Assembly (NCBI RefSeq): GCF_029761915.1
Contig: NZ_CP121695.1
Span: 8,337,501-8,401,500 of the forward strand
DNA: 64,000 nucleotides
Direction: 5' to 3'
Origin: Bradyrhizobium sp. CB1650
GTDB taxonomy: Bacteria > Pseudomonadota > Alphaproteobacteria > Rhizobiales > Xanthobacteraceae
In this document: positions 39,401-47,796 of the stretch, piece after piece
Numbering within the stretch: the stretch's first letter is position 1
Layout: every line of letters starts with the position of its first letter
Made by a program: the position numbers and the translations under genes
The notes under the pieces: generated by a model
The model's input: only the letters and a program-made list of their open reading frames with translations
Told to the model about the DNA's origin: nothing
Databases searched by the model: none

Positions 39401-39634
39401 CAGCATGTCCTCGACCCCATTGATCTCCTGCTCGATGGGAGCTGCGACCGTATCGGACACAGTCTGTGCCGAGGCGCCGGGGTATTGCGTGGTGACCGTA
39501 ACCGTAGGCGGCACTACCTGCGGATATTCAGAGACGGGCAGCGTCTGGTACGCGATCGCGCCCACAATCAAGAGCACGATCGACAGCACCATCGCCAGAA
39601 TGGGCTGATTGACGGAAAGACGTCCGAGATTCAT
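36461..39634 (-). CDS. RND efflux pump inner-membrane protein (HAE1 family)
   Basis: 1057 residues, full length for AcrB/MexB-type trimers. About 12 membrane helices with two large periplasmic loops; N-terminal PILAMVLSIVLLIVGAIAYQTLPVSEYPQVVPPTV and a central VVDDAIVVVENVERHL (proton-relay Asp pair). It exports drugs or toxic compounds using the proton gradient. The ATG overlaps the stop of the membrane-fusion gene upstream (ATGA), so they are coupled. No outer-membrane TolC-like gene is adjacent; it may use one encoded elsewhere. A 37-bp element (41140-41176) lies upstream of the operon. Confidence 0.92.
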   Translation of the reverse strand: MNLGRLSVNQPILAMVLSIVLLIVGAIAYQTLPVSEYPQVVPPTVTVTTQYPGASAQTVSDTVAAPIEQEINGVEDMLYLYSQATSNGQLTITVTFKLGTDLDKAQVLVQNRVAIAQPRLPEEVQRNGVVTRKNSPDILMVVFMLSPDDSFDQLYISNYTLLQVRDQLLRLDGIGDIQMFGARDYSMRLWLDPDRIANLGMTSSDVIAAVRAQNLQIAGGQIAEPPIADRAFQPNLVFTGRLKDIRQFEGIVVKAGPDGRIVRLRDVARIELGALAYTTNSFILRKSAVAMVVTQRPGSNALATAKHISETMVKLKASFPNGLDYNIGYNPTEFIAQSVHELIKTIYEAMALVVIVVLAFLQGWRPAIIPIVAIPVSLVGTFAAMAVLGFGINNLTLFGLVLAVGIVVDDAIVVVENVERHLQAGMSRREAALKTMEEVGGALVSIALVLCAVFVPTAFLGGISGRFFQQFAVTIAVATAISCFCSLTLSPALASRILTPHEQKRPTARWNIVARGWDGFTALFNCIFDRLAHGYAAATAFVIRHTVVMLAIYLALIGGAGWLLATTSQGFIPAQDRGYLIISVQLPGAASLVRTTAVVREIERIALDTPGIIRVAAFAGFSGATRTQAGNAAALFPVFDDPEARVRKGLTASVITADLRKRLSAIQGAFIIVIPPPAVPGIGTGGGFAIRIQDRQGRGPELLGAATDELVAAARKSPNLTSVFSPFTANTPQLFVDIDRVRAQKLGVPIASINDTIQTYFGSTYVNDFNLFGRTYHVTAQADLPFRREASDLARLRTRNAAGDMVMLGSVVDFKDISGPDRVARYNLYSASELQGEPAPGVSSKTALNTIKLLADKILPSGFSFEWTDLSYQQVTGGNAGLYVFPICVLFVYLVLAAQYGSWTLPLAVILIVPMCLFAATIGVRIMGEDINILTQIGFVVLVGLAAKNAILIVEFARDIELEGKPRLEAVIEACRLRLRPILMTSFAFILGVLPLVVSTGPGSEMRQAVGVAVFFGMLGVTLFGLIFTPIFYMVVRNLAEGKDEGKPTHAMAAAAE

Positions 39635-40824
39635 GACTTACTGCCGCTGATCTCGACGCTGCGCGGGCTCACCTTAGCGCCAACGCGTGCTCGCTGGAGG
39701 CCGTCGATGATGATACGATCCTCCGGCTTCAGGCCTGTGCGAACAACGCGCAGTCCCTGATCCAACGGACCGAGTTCAACCGCACGCGCTTCCACAGTGC
39801 TGTCATCCTTGACCACGAACACGATCTTGCGCGACTGATCGGTCGCGATCGCTACATCTGGCAAAAGAAGGGCCTCATAGGGCGAGGAGCCAATCAGCCG
39901 CACGCGGCCGAACTGGCCGGGCAGGATGGATAGATCGTGGTTCGGGATGATCGCGCGGCTGCGCAGCGTGCCGGTGGAGACATCGAGCCGATTGTCGATG
40001 AAATCCATATGGCCGTCGTGCGATGGTTTGGTCTCGCCGGTCAGCGCCACCTGCACTGGATTAGGCGTATCGCGTGAGCTCGGCCGCTTACCCTCGAACC
40101 ACAGTTTGTTGTTCTTAAGATAGGTCGCCTCGTCAACGTCGAAATATACGTACATTGGGTCCATTGAAACAATCGTGGTAAGTAGCGTCGAGCCGCCATT
40201 GTCGCTCCCCTGCACGAGGTTGCCGGCGCTCACGAAATGGCGGCTGACGCGGCCAGTTATCGGTGCCACCACATGCGTGAATTCGACATTAAGCTGGGCG
40301 GCCTTTAGCGCGCCTTCGGCGATAGTCTCAGCGGCGTGAGCGGCCTCCAAGGCCTCGCGACGCTGGTCGACGACTTGCTCGGAGACAGCACTGGTCTTTA
40401 CGAGTGTGAGCCCGCGCTCAAGCTCGCGCTTGGCCAGCTCTGTTTTGGCGCGCGCATCGGCAAGCTGACCGTCCGCTTGGGTCGCCACCGCCTCGAACGG
40501 GCGCGGGTCAATGATGTAGAGCAGATCGCCGGCGTGCACCATGTCGCCGTCTTTGAACTCGACACTGGTGACAAAGCCACCGACGCGGGCACGGACTTGC
40601 ACCTCCTGGATCGCTTCGAACCTGCCGGTGAACTCGTCCCAGTCGGTGACGGTGCGTTTGACCGGTTGCGCCACCGTAACGGACGGCGGAGGCGCGACCA
40701 CCTGCGATTGCGCCTTCTCGTTGCAGCCCGCGAGCGTAAGCGCAAGTAGCATGCAGATCGATGCGCCAACGCATCTGCGAAAGCGACGAAACGGACGTCC
40801 GATGAACTGGATCGCCACAGCCAT
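39631..40824 (-). CDS. RND efflux periplasmic adaptor (membrane-fusion lipoprotein)
   Basis: 397 residues from the ATG at 40824. A lipobox is present (LALTLAGC), so the mature protein starts at Cys and is anchored to the inner membrane. Biotinyl-lipoyl-like (EVQVRARVGGFVTSVEFKDGDMVHAGDLLYIID), alpha-hairpin and beta-barrel domains follow in order. It links the RND protein to an outer-membrane channel. It is preceded by a 69-residue gene whose stop is 4 bp upstream. Confidence 0.92.
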   Translation of the reverse strand: MAVAIQFIGRPFRRFRRCVGASICMLLALTLAGCNEKAQSQVVAPPPSVTVAQPVKRTVTDWDEFTGRFEAIQEVQVRARVGGFVTSVEFKDGDMVHAGDLLYIIDPRPFEAVATQADGQLADARAKTELAKRELERGLTLVKTSAVSEQVVDQRREALEAAHAAETIAEGALKAAQLNVEFTHVVAPITGRVSRHFVSAGNLVQGSDNGGSTLLTTIVSMDPMYVYFDVDEATYLKNNKLWFEGKRPSSRDTPNPVQVALTGETKPSHDGHMDFIDNRLDVSTGTLRSRAIIPNHDLSILPGQFGRVRLIGSSPYEALLLPDVAIATDQSRKIVFVVKDDSTVEARAVELGPLDQGLRVVRTGLKPEDRIIIDGLQRARVGAKVSPRSVEISGSKS

Positions 40825-40828
40825 TCTT

Positions 40829-41038
40829 TCAGCTGCGCTCACTTCCGGCTCTCCCAAACGAGCTAGAACGCCGCATTGACTGAGACAGGTATCTTGCGGC
40901 CTTGCGAAGTTTGCGGTCATGTTCGATCGATACAAAGGCAATTACCGCACGAACGGCAGCAATGTCTTGGAAGTAGATAACTTGGCTGACGGCACCGCTA
41001 AGAGACGCGACAGCCTCAATTGCGCCGCTGCATTGCAT
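40829..41038 (-). CDS. Small hypothetical protein upstream of RND operon
   Basis: 69 residues from the ATG at 41038, with GGAGAG upstream. It has two Cys near the N-terminus, a hydrophobic stretch (VSQVIYFQDIAAVRAVIAFVSI) and a basic C-terminus. It ends 4 bp before the efflux adaptor gene, so it is the first gene of that operon. I do not recognise it; a leader or small membrane-associated regulator is possible. Confidence 0.45.
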   Translation of the reverse strand: MQCSGAIEAVASLSGAVSQVIYFQDIAAVRAVIAFVSIEHDRKLRKAARYLSQSMRRSSSFGRAGSERS

Positions 41039-41724
41039 GTCGACTCTCCAATAGCATCGTGTTCCGCGTGTCGGTTCAGCGTTGAACGTTACGACACGAA
41101 GATGCTTTAGAGAGTGACCCTGCAGCACGGCTAAGGGAAATTACAATTCGACATCGACTTGATAAACGATGGTTATTGCTGCTTTCCGATTAGCATGATT
41201 ATGTAGTCGGAATGCACGACCACACCGCACACTGAGCCCGGCGCTTCGTTTCAGCAGAGACTCCTGAGCCGCGTTGAGGCGCAATGAACGGCGTCACGAC
41301 ACGCACACCGTTGCCGCGACTTCGGTCGCGAGCTCGAAGAGACGCTCATCAGTAACCTTCGCGAGCGACACGCACTACGAACAGTAAAGGTGAGCCATTC
41401 ATGATGCGCATGAATAACTCAAATACATTTTAGCCGGCTAGCGGCTCATAGGCGAATTGGGCAGCTTGTGTGCCAAGATCCGCCGTTCTATCAGGACATT
41501 ACTTGCCTTCGGCGGAAGCTTCGACTGACGCTACCTTCTCTTGCTATGACACTGGTCGAACATTCAAAAGCACAATGAAGACGGTGATTGATCGAAAGAG
41601 ACACTCCACCCAGCAATGAACGATTGATCGGAACACCGATGCGCGACGCAGACAATACTCGAAGGCCCGCCTATCTCGGAAGTCGTCTCGAACCCGGTTT
41701 CTTAACCGTGACTCTGTAGGGTGG
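41039..41724. other. Intergenic region with one 37-bp element
   Basis: 686 bp with no supported gene; contains the element at 41140-41176 and a conserved 15-16-base block (agagtgaccctgcag) at 41111-41125. The remaining ~500 bp show nothing I recognise. Confidence 0.5.
41140..41176 (-). promoter_or_regulatory. OxyR/LysR-like tetrad element, copy A
   Basis: In gene orientation: ATAA-N7-TTAT-N7-ATGT-N7-TAAT. Followed, 14 bases later, by CTGCAGGGTCACTCT. It lies about 100 bp upstream of the 69-residue gene and the RND efflux operon. Confidence 0.6.
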
Positions 41725-42762
41725 ATGATGGACGCAATTGTTCACGGGCAAAATCGCAGTAGGCGTCTCGAGAAGCGCGATGGCTATGTCGCTCTTGCGC
41801 CGGCGGCGGCGGCGATTTGTTATCCATTTCTGCTCAATGCTTTCCATGCTATCGTCGGCACGCAAGCCGCAAGCCTGCCACCCGTCGCAATCGCCTGCGC
41901 GACCAGTGTTTTGGTCGTTGCGTTCGTGGTGCCGTTCCTCGGGATCGCTCTAGCTTGTCGACCAACGTCCGATCCCGGTTCAAGACGCCTCGCCTATGCG
42001 AGCGTTGTGTCGCCGACGCTCTATGTTTTTCTCAGCGTTGTGCAAGCCCTAATCAAGAGCCCTATTCCCGATGAGGTCATCTGGTGCGCGATCTGGCTCG
42101 CAATCGCGAAATGGTCGCAGTCTGCACGAGGTCCGGCTGAATCAGCTGAGCCTGTGGTCGGAGGTTGGCGGGTTGTCCATGGAGTAACGGCCGTGGTCCT
42201 GAGCCTATATGTGGTGTTTCATCTAGCGAACCATCTGTTCGGCTTGATAGGTCCTGATGCGCACGTCGCAGTGATGAAGATCGGACGCATGGTTTATCGC
42301 TCCGCCGTAGGTGAACCGTCGTTGGTTGCAACCATGCTTTTCCAAACGGGGACCGGCCTCTTTCTGGCGTGGCGCTGGAGCGCCTCGGCCCATGACTTCC
42401 AGAGGACCTATCAGGTCGCTTCGGGAGCCTATCTCTCAGTCTTCATCCTCGGCCACATGAATTCGGTCTTCGTCTACGCACGAAGCTTTCTTGGCATACC
42501 CACGGATTGGAACTTCGCGATCGGAGCTCCGACTGGGCTCATTCATGACGCTTGGAACATCCGTCTGCTGCCTCACTACGCGCTCGGTGTCTTCTTTGTC
42601 CTGAGCCACCTCGCTTCAGGATTAAGGGTAGTGCTGATTGCACACGGTGTCGATCAACGTACTGCCGGTCGACTTTGGGGTATCTGCATCGCTATAAGTG
42701 CCGTCGTAGCGTCAGCGATCATCGCGGGAATGTCTGGAGTCAGAATCGGTGCACTCGCTTAG
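41725..42762 (+). CDS. SdhC-like multi-pass membrane protein
   Basis: 345 residues, about 8-9 hydrophobic helices. A repeated pattern resembles succinate dehydrogenase/fumarate reductase cytochrome b: VVHGVTAVVLSLYVVFHLANHLFGL and LPHYALGVFFVLSHLASGLR contain paired His that could bind haem. No SdhA/B genes are adjacent, so it is not a classical complex II subunit. It may be a membrane cytochrome-like redox sensor or carrier; the family is uncertain. Confidence 0.6.
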   Translation: MMDAIVHGQNRSRRLEKRDGYVALAPAAAAICYPFLLNAFHAIVGTQAASLPPVAIACATSVLVVAFVVPFLGIALACRPTSDPGSRRLAYASVVSPTLYVFLSVVQALIKSPIPDEVIWCAIWLAIAKWSQSARGPAESAEPVVGGWRVVHGVTAVVLSLYVVFHLANHLFGLIGPDAHVAVMKIGRMVYRSAVGEPSLVATMLFQTGTGLFLAWRWSASAHDFQRTYQVASGAYLSVFILGHMNSVFVYARSFLGIPTDWNFAIGAPTGLIHDAWNIRLLPHYALGVFFVLSHLASGLRVVLIAHGVDQRTAGRLWGICIAISAVVASAIIAGMSGVRIGALA

Positions 42763-43009
42763 TGAGTTTCGACCGTAAATTGCCTGGCATACACCTTTCT
42801 GAGCAAGGCCCGTGGATACTTACTTAATTTTGCTTTCTGTCGAAGCTAAGAGAACCATACGTCTCATAGTATGGCGCTGCCAAGCGATGACTACGATCCG
42901 GCGACCGCCAATGGGGACCTGGCGGGGAAGTCCCGACCCGCTTCCGTTTACGCGCCATCGCCCAGGTCAGCGGCACTTGCGGTGCTACATCTACCCTATA
43001 ACCAATCTA
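42763..43009. other. Short intergenic region
   Basis: No gene supported. The plus-strand frame starting near 42871 reads through the AraC remnant in the wrong direction and is not convincing. Confidence 0.3.
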
Positions 43010-43474
43010 AGGCGCGCTATCGCATTCTCCTACTGACGAGACTGCCCGCTTCGGAAGATGGTGAAGAAAGGCAGTCGGTGGCATTTTCATTACTTGCCGG
43101 AAGGCAAACGAGAACGCGGCAGCGCTGCTGAAGCCGACATCTGCCGCGACTTGCGAGATTGAACGCCCGACCGAGAGTTGATCGATCGCAAAAGCTATTC
43201 TTGCTCTTCGTGGCCGAGCTTTGAAGCTCAATCCAGTTTCCATTGGGGAAATGCGGCTCACCGTGCGAACCGCGGTTGCCGCGCGACGGGCAAGGTCACT
43301 AACGCCGAGACGCATCTGCGAATCGGCTAAAGCGATCCGCAACGCGTCTTCCGTCGGGCTTTTGGCATCGAAAGAAACACGGGAACCTCGGATGTCTCAG
43401 TAAGCTCATGAAGGATCAATCGAACGAGGAGCTCGGCTTTCGCGGACGGTATATCTGTCGTAAAGGCGGTGAGC
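43010..43474 (-). pseudogene. AraC-family regulator, frameshifted remnant
   Basis: The C-terminal HTH part is clear: LGVSDLARRAATAVRTVSRI and VGRSISQVAADVGFSSAAAFSFAFRQ. Upstream, LTAFTTDIPSAKAELLVRLILHELTE is in another frame; joining needs a one-base shift near 43375 (SFDAKSPTEDALRIALADSQ results). The N-terminal sensor is missing. It is a truncated AraC regulator. Confidence 0.7.
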
Positions 43475-43947
43475 ATCAATTATGGCGGTTAGCCCTTTGT
43501 GGGTATCGGCTTCGGCCTTTTCTAGACCCCGAACAAACACTGCGATGATGACGGCTGGATCCATAGAACGTAGCGCAGCTGCAAGAGGGATGAATGCTGC
43601 GGCTCGCTACGTCGGATGGTCGCTGGGTTCCGCCTTGGTTTCGCTGATCTTCGGACTAGCTAGGCGGAGATCATAGCACGATCTTTTGTTTGGTTGCAGG
43701 AATGACCTTCGCCCTGATGGGAGCTGCTAGCAGCAACGTTCGCCAACTTAGATAGCTTCCAAAACCGGAATGCCAGCACTTCGTCGAAAGTGTTGCCGTT
43801 ATCTGACTAGGTGAGCCGCTGCAGACGTCGTGGCGGAACCCTAACCAACCGCGCAAAAACATTCCTGAATCATGTCCCCGGCCAAGCGCCATCCAGACAC
43901 GTGCGCCATCCATCGATCTTCCAGCTAATCCCGCTGCTTTGCTGCTT
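43475..43947. other. Non-coding stretch
   Basis: Open frames exist on both strands (for example plus 43482-43676 with a membrane-like end LGSALVSLIFGLARRRS), but none has a ribosome site or known domain. Confidence 0.3.
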
Positions 43948-44427
43948 TCAATTTTTTGCCAAAGATTTGAGGTGGCGGACAAAACCGAGCACATCGTCGG
44001 GCATCAGACGGCCGATCGCGCGGGTCGAATAGACGGCCGTCACCACTCGGCTTTCGGGGTTCAAGACGAAGCCGGTTGCCTGGAGACAGACGGGATCGTC
44101 ATTAACGAAGGCGCCGGTCATCGCGGAAACCGCTCGCGCGTCAGCACCGTAAGCGACGGGGAAACCGATTTTGTGCTTTTCGACGAGCATTTCCGATTTT
44201 TCCCGGTCGTCTACCGATACCGAGACGACCTTGATGCCTTCACCGACGAATTTGTCTGCCGCTCGCGCGAAAGCGGCGAGCTGAGCGTTGCAGTACGGGC
44301 ACCAGGAGCCACGATGGAATAAAACCACGCCAAACCAACCTGCAAGATCGGCAGGCAGGCTGATTTTTCCGCCCCCGACGCGAGCGAAGGTAAGAGATGG
44401 AAAGATGTCGCCGTTTTGCAGCATCAT
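43948..44427 (-). CDS. Peroxiredoxin (AhpC/TSA-type)
   Basis: 159 residues from the ATG at 44427 (GTG 44439 is the next choice). The active-site block LFHRGSWCPYCNAQLAAFA carries the peroxidatic/resolving Cys pair as CxxC, as in 'redoxin domain' proteins of the Bcp/PrxQ-like side branch. The N-terminal part fits the thioredoxin fold. It reduces hydroperoxides. A 37-bp element (44672-44708) lies about 250 bp upstream, consistent with an oxidative-stress link. Confidence 0.8.
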   Translation of the reverse strand: MMLQNGDIFPSLTFARVGGGKISLPADLAGWFGVVLFHRGSWCPYCNAQLAAFARAADKFVGEGIKVVSVSVDDREKSEMLVEKHKIGFPVAYGADARAVSAMTGAFVNDDPVCLQATGFVLNPESRVVTAVYSTRAIGRLMPDDVLGFVRHLKSLAKN

Positions 44428-45163
44428 AATCGGCCTCACTGTTTGAACCGCAAGGCGCTCGAACCGCCCGCGGCTTCCTCAAGAACGGCCCCGCATCCGG
44501 TGACCAGGTCTCTTCGCTGATCCCATCTCCGGAAGGCGCGCCGATTCGATGAGGTCGTTGCTTCGCATAATCGAGCCGCCTAGCTTCTCAAGCCGACATT
44601 GTATGTCGGTCACAGGATCGAATTATACGACGTTAGCTCGGAGATTGACCAAAGGACGTCGGCAACGCAAAATTGATTGTCGCCATAAAATCAATAAACG
44701 ATAGTTATAGTCACTCGCGCAGTGCGCCCCCGAGCCAGATGCCAGTGGCCGCGTCTGCAGAAACTCGCCGCCTCGGCAATCGATCAACGTCCCAGCCTGC
44801 GGGAAACGGCCGCCTATCCACTCCTGAACTGGCATTGCATGGCGCCAATGACGTCATGTGTGGCGTTGACGTGGCACACCTAATTCGCCAGGTGCGTGTG
44901 GCACGCGGGCTCCTCTCGCGTCGGACCTCATCAGCACAATGGACGCGTTGGAATGGAAACCATAACAGTCAGACATTTTCCCGTGAGGTGACGTCAGCTT
45001 AGCATCGCTCAAGCGAGCCTAACGTTCCACCACGAGTTTCAGATAACATTTGAAATAGCCAGTCTCGTGACGACCTCTTCCCGCCCGTTATAACGGATAC
45101 GATCGTGATTTTCCTATCGAGGATCATCATCTTTCCGACTTGTTGCTCAAAAGGACAAAGCCC
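44428..45163. other. Intergenic region with one 37-bp element
   Basis: 736 bp with no supported gene. Contains copy B of the tetrad element (44672-44708). A plus-strand frame at 44673-45002 overlaps it but has no ribosome site and no domain. Confidence 0.4.
44672..44708 (-). promoter_or_regulatory. OxyR/LysR-like tetrad element, copy B
   Basis: In gene orientation: ATAA-N7-TTAT-N7-ATGG-N7-CAAT. Oriented towards the peroxiredoxin gene. It lacks the second TTGCARGG block seen in copies A, D, E and G, and its last tetrad deviates most. Confidence 0.5.
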
Positions 45164-45580
45164 ATGAAGATCCAAACCATTACCGTCCTCAGCGCCGCTC
45201 TCGCCTTCTCGATGACCGGCCCTATTTGCGCCCTTGATAGCGGGGCGGAAACCGTCACCAAGAACTTCGAGGCGGCTATTCCCAATATCCCTGGCAAGTC
45301 GCTGATTGCTGTGGAAGTCGATTACGCACCGGGCGCGGCCTCTCCGCCCCACACCCACGCGAAATCTGCTTTTATCTATGCATATGTGATCTCAGGCGCG
45401 ATCGAGTCGAAGGTAAATGATAGCGAGACGCGCATCTATCGGGCCGGCGAGAGCTGGTCTGAATCTCCGGGTTCGCTCCACTCGATCAGCCGCAACGCGA
45501 GCAAGACCGAGCCGGCGAAGCTGCTCGCCCTGTTCGTCCTTGACACCAATGACAGCCCGCTCACCACTCCTACCAACTGA
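45164..45580 (+). CDS. Secreted cupin-domain protein
   Basis: 138 residues from ATG 45164, with an AAAGGA ribosome site. The signal peptide IQTITVLSAALAFSMTGPICA is cleaved near ALDSG. The cupin motif SPPHTHAKSAFIYAYVISGAIESKV...YRAGESWSESPGSLHSI contains the metal-binding His/Glu set (HTH...). Small exported single-domain cupins of this kind are common near redox genes. Metal or substrate is unknown. Confidence 0.8.
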   Translation: MKIQTITVLSAALAFSMTGPICALDSGAETVTKNFEAAIPNIPGKSLIAVEVDYAPGAASPPHTHAKSAFIYAYVISGAIESKVNDSETRIYRAGESWSESPGSLHSISRNASKTEPAKLLALFVLDTNDSPLTTPTN

Positions 45581-46084
45581 CGCTTCAGACGCAGTGAGCA
45601 ACGAACGTCCTCAAGGAGCTAACGATAGGCGAGTACAATGCGTTCACTCGGTTCACCGGGCCTGCACCGCATCGAACGGATCTTAGCCACGCTCGCTAGC
45701 ACATTCTACGACAAGCCAACTGCCCGCGCCGTCGAGGCTGTTTGCGGCAGGATCGGCAACCCCAACGCAGATCTTCACGCGCTACGATTGCGCAAACTAC
45801 TTGCGCGACGTCGAACAAACGAGCCTCAATGTCGCTAGACTTGATTGGGTAATCGGCAATTCGGCGACTCAAATTGCACCAGCTAACAACGGCGGTCTGA
45901 GGGCGACCTCGGCTTCCTGCAGGAGGCACGGACTTTGACATCATCTACCGTATTTGTGTCAGTGCGCTGTCGCGACGAACTCCTGTCAGTTGGAGCGGCA
46001 GCGCATGAGATTCAGTGAATTTTGCAAGCAAACATCGCCAATTTCAGAGGGAATACGGCTCTCCGCGGTACTCGGACTGATCAT
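45581..46084. other. Non-coding stretch, possible IS630 tail
   Basis: No gene supported. Around 45757-45840 (plus) one frame reads IFTRYDCANYLRDVEQ, which resembles the end of IS630-type transposases; too short to be certain. Nothing else recognised. Confidence 0.3.
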
Positions 46085-46618
46085 TCATGCGCCGGGAATC
46101 ATCGACTGAAACACTTCATCACGCAGATAAAAGTAGTGGAAGAGGGCCGCGGCTGTATGCACGCCGGCAACCCAGAGGATGGCGTTACCTAGCGTGGCAT
46201 GTATTTCCATCATCAGATGACCCAGACCATGCGCTTTCGTGATCTGCGGAGCGATGTCGAATCCGGGAAGAGTGACGGGAATCCCCTCAAGCCAGGTACC
46301 AAGCACGGCCGTTGTTGGAATCGCAATGAGGAACACATAAAGCACGAAGTGGACGAGCTGCGCGATCAGGGTCATCCATCGCGGCATCGGCTGCTTCGCT
46401 GGCGCGCTGTCGATCAGCCTCCATACCAACCGCAGTACGACGACACTGAAAACAAGAACCCCGAGCGTCTCGTGAATCCTCCGGAGCCCGTCCGCGGAGG
46501 CGGAATAGAGCGAGTAGCCATCGCCACTGCTCAGCACATAGGCGACAAGAACCAGCATGACCGTCAGCCAATGGAACAATCGGGCGCCGGCGCCGTAGCG
46601 AGAAGAAGTGCTGCGCAA
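46085..46618 (-). CDS. Cytochrome b561
   Basis: 177 residues with four membrane helices. Haem-ligand His are placed as in the bacterial b561 family: LFHWLTVMLVLVAYVL (first helix), RIHETLGVLVF, then MMEIHATLGNAILWVAGVHTAAALFHYFYLRDEVFQSM. It shuttles electrons between quinone and a periplasmic partner. It is 5 bp after the RidA-type pseudogene, same strand, so both are read from the promoter region around 47.1 kb (copy D element). Confidence 0.88.
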   Translation of the reverse strand: MRSTSSRYGAGARLFHWLTVMLVLVAYVLSSGDGYSLYSASADGLRRIHETLGVLVFSVVVLRLVWRLIDSAPAKQPMPRWMTLIAQLVHFVLYVFLIAIPTTAVLGTWLEGIPVTLPGFDIAPQITKAHGLGHLMMEIHATLGNAILWVAGVHTAAALFHYFYLRDEVFQSMIPGA

Positions 46619-46623
46619 AGCGA

Positions 46624-47062
46624 TTACCTAACTTGGAAACTCACCACCGCGGCTTCGCCTCTGGCTCCGGGCAGCGTCCCCCTGAAGGTGATTTCGACGA
46701 GCTGTTCAGGAAAGGCCAGTCTCGCCACACCGATCAGGTTGCTGGCGCACCGAGGCGTGTCGCCGGCCTCCCTGCGCACGTTGCCCGCCGCGGCGAATGC
46801 GGCGACGACGAGGACATAAAGCCTCTCCTGGACGGCGGTGTTCAGCGTTGCTCCGAAGCGCGCTGAACTCTTGACGGCATTGGCGTCGGTCGCTCGCATC
46901 TGTCGTTCCATCATCGAAACCTCCGCGAGCCGACCGAATTCATCGAGAAGCAGGCGCTATCAGGTTGCCATTTTCTTGCCGGCTGAGTTGGCCAGAGACA
47001 TGGATCGCATCACCGACCTCAAACTGTTGTCTTTCATATCGACCCTCGTTGCTTTTCACGCT
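46624..47062 (-). pseudogene. RidA-family protein, frameshifted (copy 1)
   Basis: The first frame begins at GTG ~47062 and reads NEGRYERQQFEVGDAIHVSGQLSRQENGNLIAPA then stops at 46940. A one-base shift gives LLDEFGRLAEVSMMERQMRATDANAVKSSARFGATL and the usual RidA C-terminus CASNLIGVARLAFPEQLVEITF. RidA enzymes deaminate reactive enamine/imine intermediates. As read the protein is split near 46945. The end lies 5 bp before cytochrome b561. The copy D element and a conserved TTGCAGGG block precede it. Confidence 0.75.
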
Positions 47063-47138
47063 GGTCGCGTCTCGTTGGCGGCATTTAGTATTTGAATGAC
47101 GATGGTTGAAGAATGACCCTGCAACTGCGCCGAGTGAA

Positions 47139-47175
47139 ATCACCTTTCGCCATAGAGTCGATAGACGATCGTTAT
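47139..47175 (-). promoter_or_regulatory. OxyR/LysR-like tetrad element, copy D
   Basis: In gene orientation: ATAA-N7-CTAT-N7-ATGG-N7-TGAT. Followed 14 bases later by TTGCAGGGTCATTCT. Upstream of the RidA copy 1 and cytochrome b561 genes. Confidence 0.65.
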
Positions 47176-47389
47176 TGCCGCCTCGGCGGTGTGACGACGC
47201 CATAGCGTGGAATGCCTGCAGGCGCATATCCAAGCGACTGGCGCTCGCGCCTTTGGACAAATCGAGTTTTGCTCGTTCCATAGCGACACCCGCTTACCCG
47301 TGTCGCAACCTAGGCGATCAGCGTAGGGCAACCTGGATCTCTGGAGATGCGACGGGTGGCATTCCTCACTACGACGCTGTTGGTCGGCG

Positions 47390-47426
47390 ATAACGATCGT
47401 ATATCGACTCTATGTCGAAAGGTGAT
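47390..47426 (+). promoter_or_regulatory. OxyR/LysR-like tetrad element, copy E
   Basis: ATAA-N7-ATAT-N7-ATGT-N7-TGAT, followed 15 bases later by TTGCAAGCTCATTCT. Upstream of RidA copy 2 and the cbb3-like oxidase genes. It is divergent from copy D, 214 bp away. Confidence 0.65.
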
Positions 47427-47531
47427 TTCCCTTGGCGGGCCTTGCAAGCTCATTCTCCAACGCGTCGTCATACCGCAGCTTTCAATGACGTCACCAACAC
47501 GCGATCAGATCGACAAGCCAGGAGGCTCGAT

Positions 47532-47796
47532 ATGCAAAGCAACGGCGTAAACCCGGCTTCCGTAAGTGGTAAAGCCGCCGATTTCGGCGAACCATGGGAA
47601 GATGGCTACCGGTACGTAACGGCGGACAGGATCGGCGAAACGATCCATGTTTCCGACCAGCTCAGCTACAAAAATAAGGACAAAGTGATCGCGCCGGATT
47701 CTCCCGATAAAGCCGGCCCGGTTGCAATGCCGCTGACGTCACGCTTTTGGTGCGCCTCAGGGCAACGCTGAACAACGTCGTCGAGGAGACGGATGA
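47532..47796 (+). pseudogene. RidA-family protein, truncated (copy 2)
   Basis: ATG 47532 with AGGAGG 6 bp upstream. Reads GKAADFGEPWEDGYRYVTADRIGETIHVSDQLSYKN...VIAPDSPDKAG, the RidA N-terminal half. The frame then stops at 47771; the other frame, from ~47738, shows LLVRLRATLNNVVEETDDV, a piece of the middle. A deletion removed the region between and the C-terminus runs into the oxidase gene. It has its own good ribosome site and upstream element, so it was a real gene. Confidence 0.75.

Noticed and set aside
45090..45130. Possible seventh tetrad element upstream of the cupin gene
   Set aside because: Only ATAAC and ATCG pieces match; the 7-base spacing is not kept.
45757..45840. IS630 transposase tail
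   Set aside because: Resemblance to the family end is short and in one frame only; not listed as a separate element.
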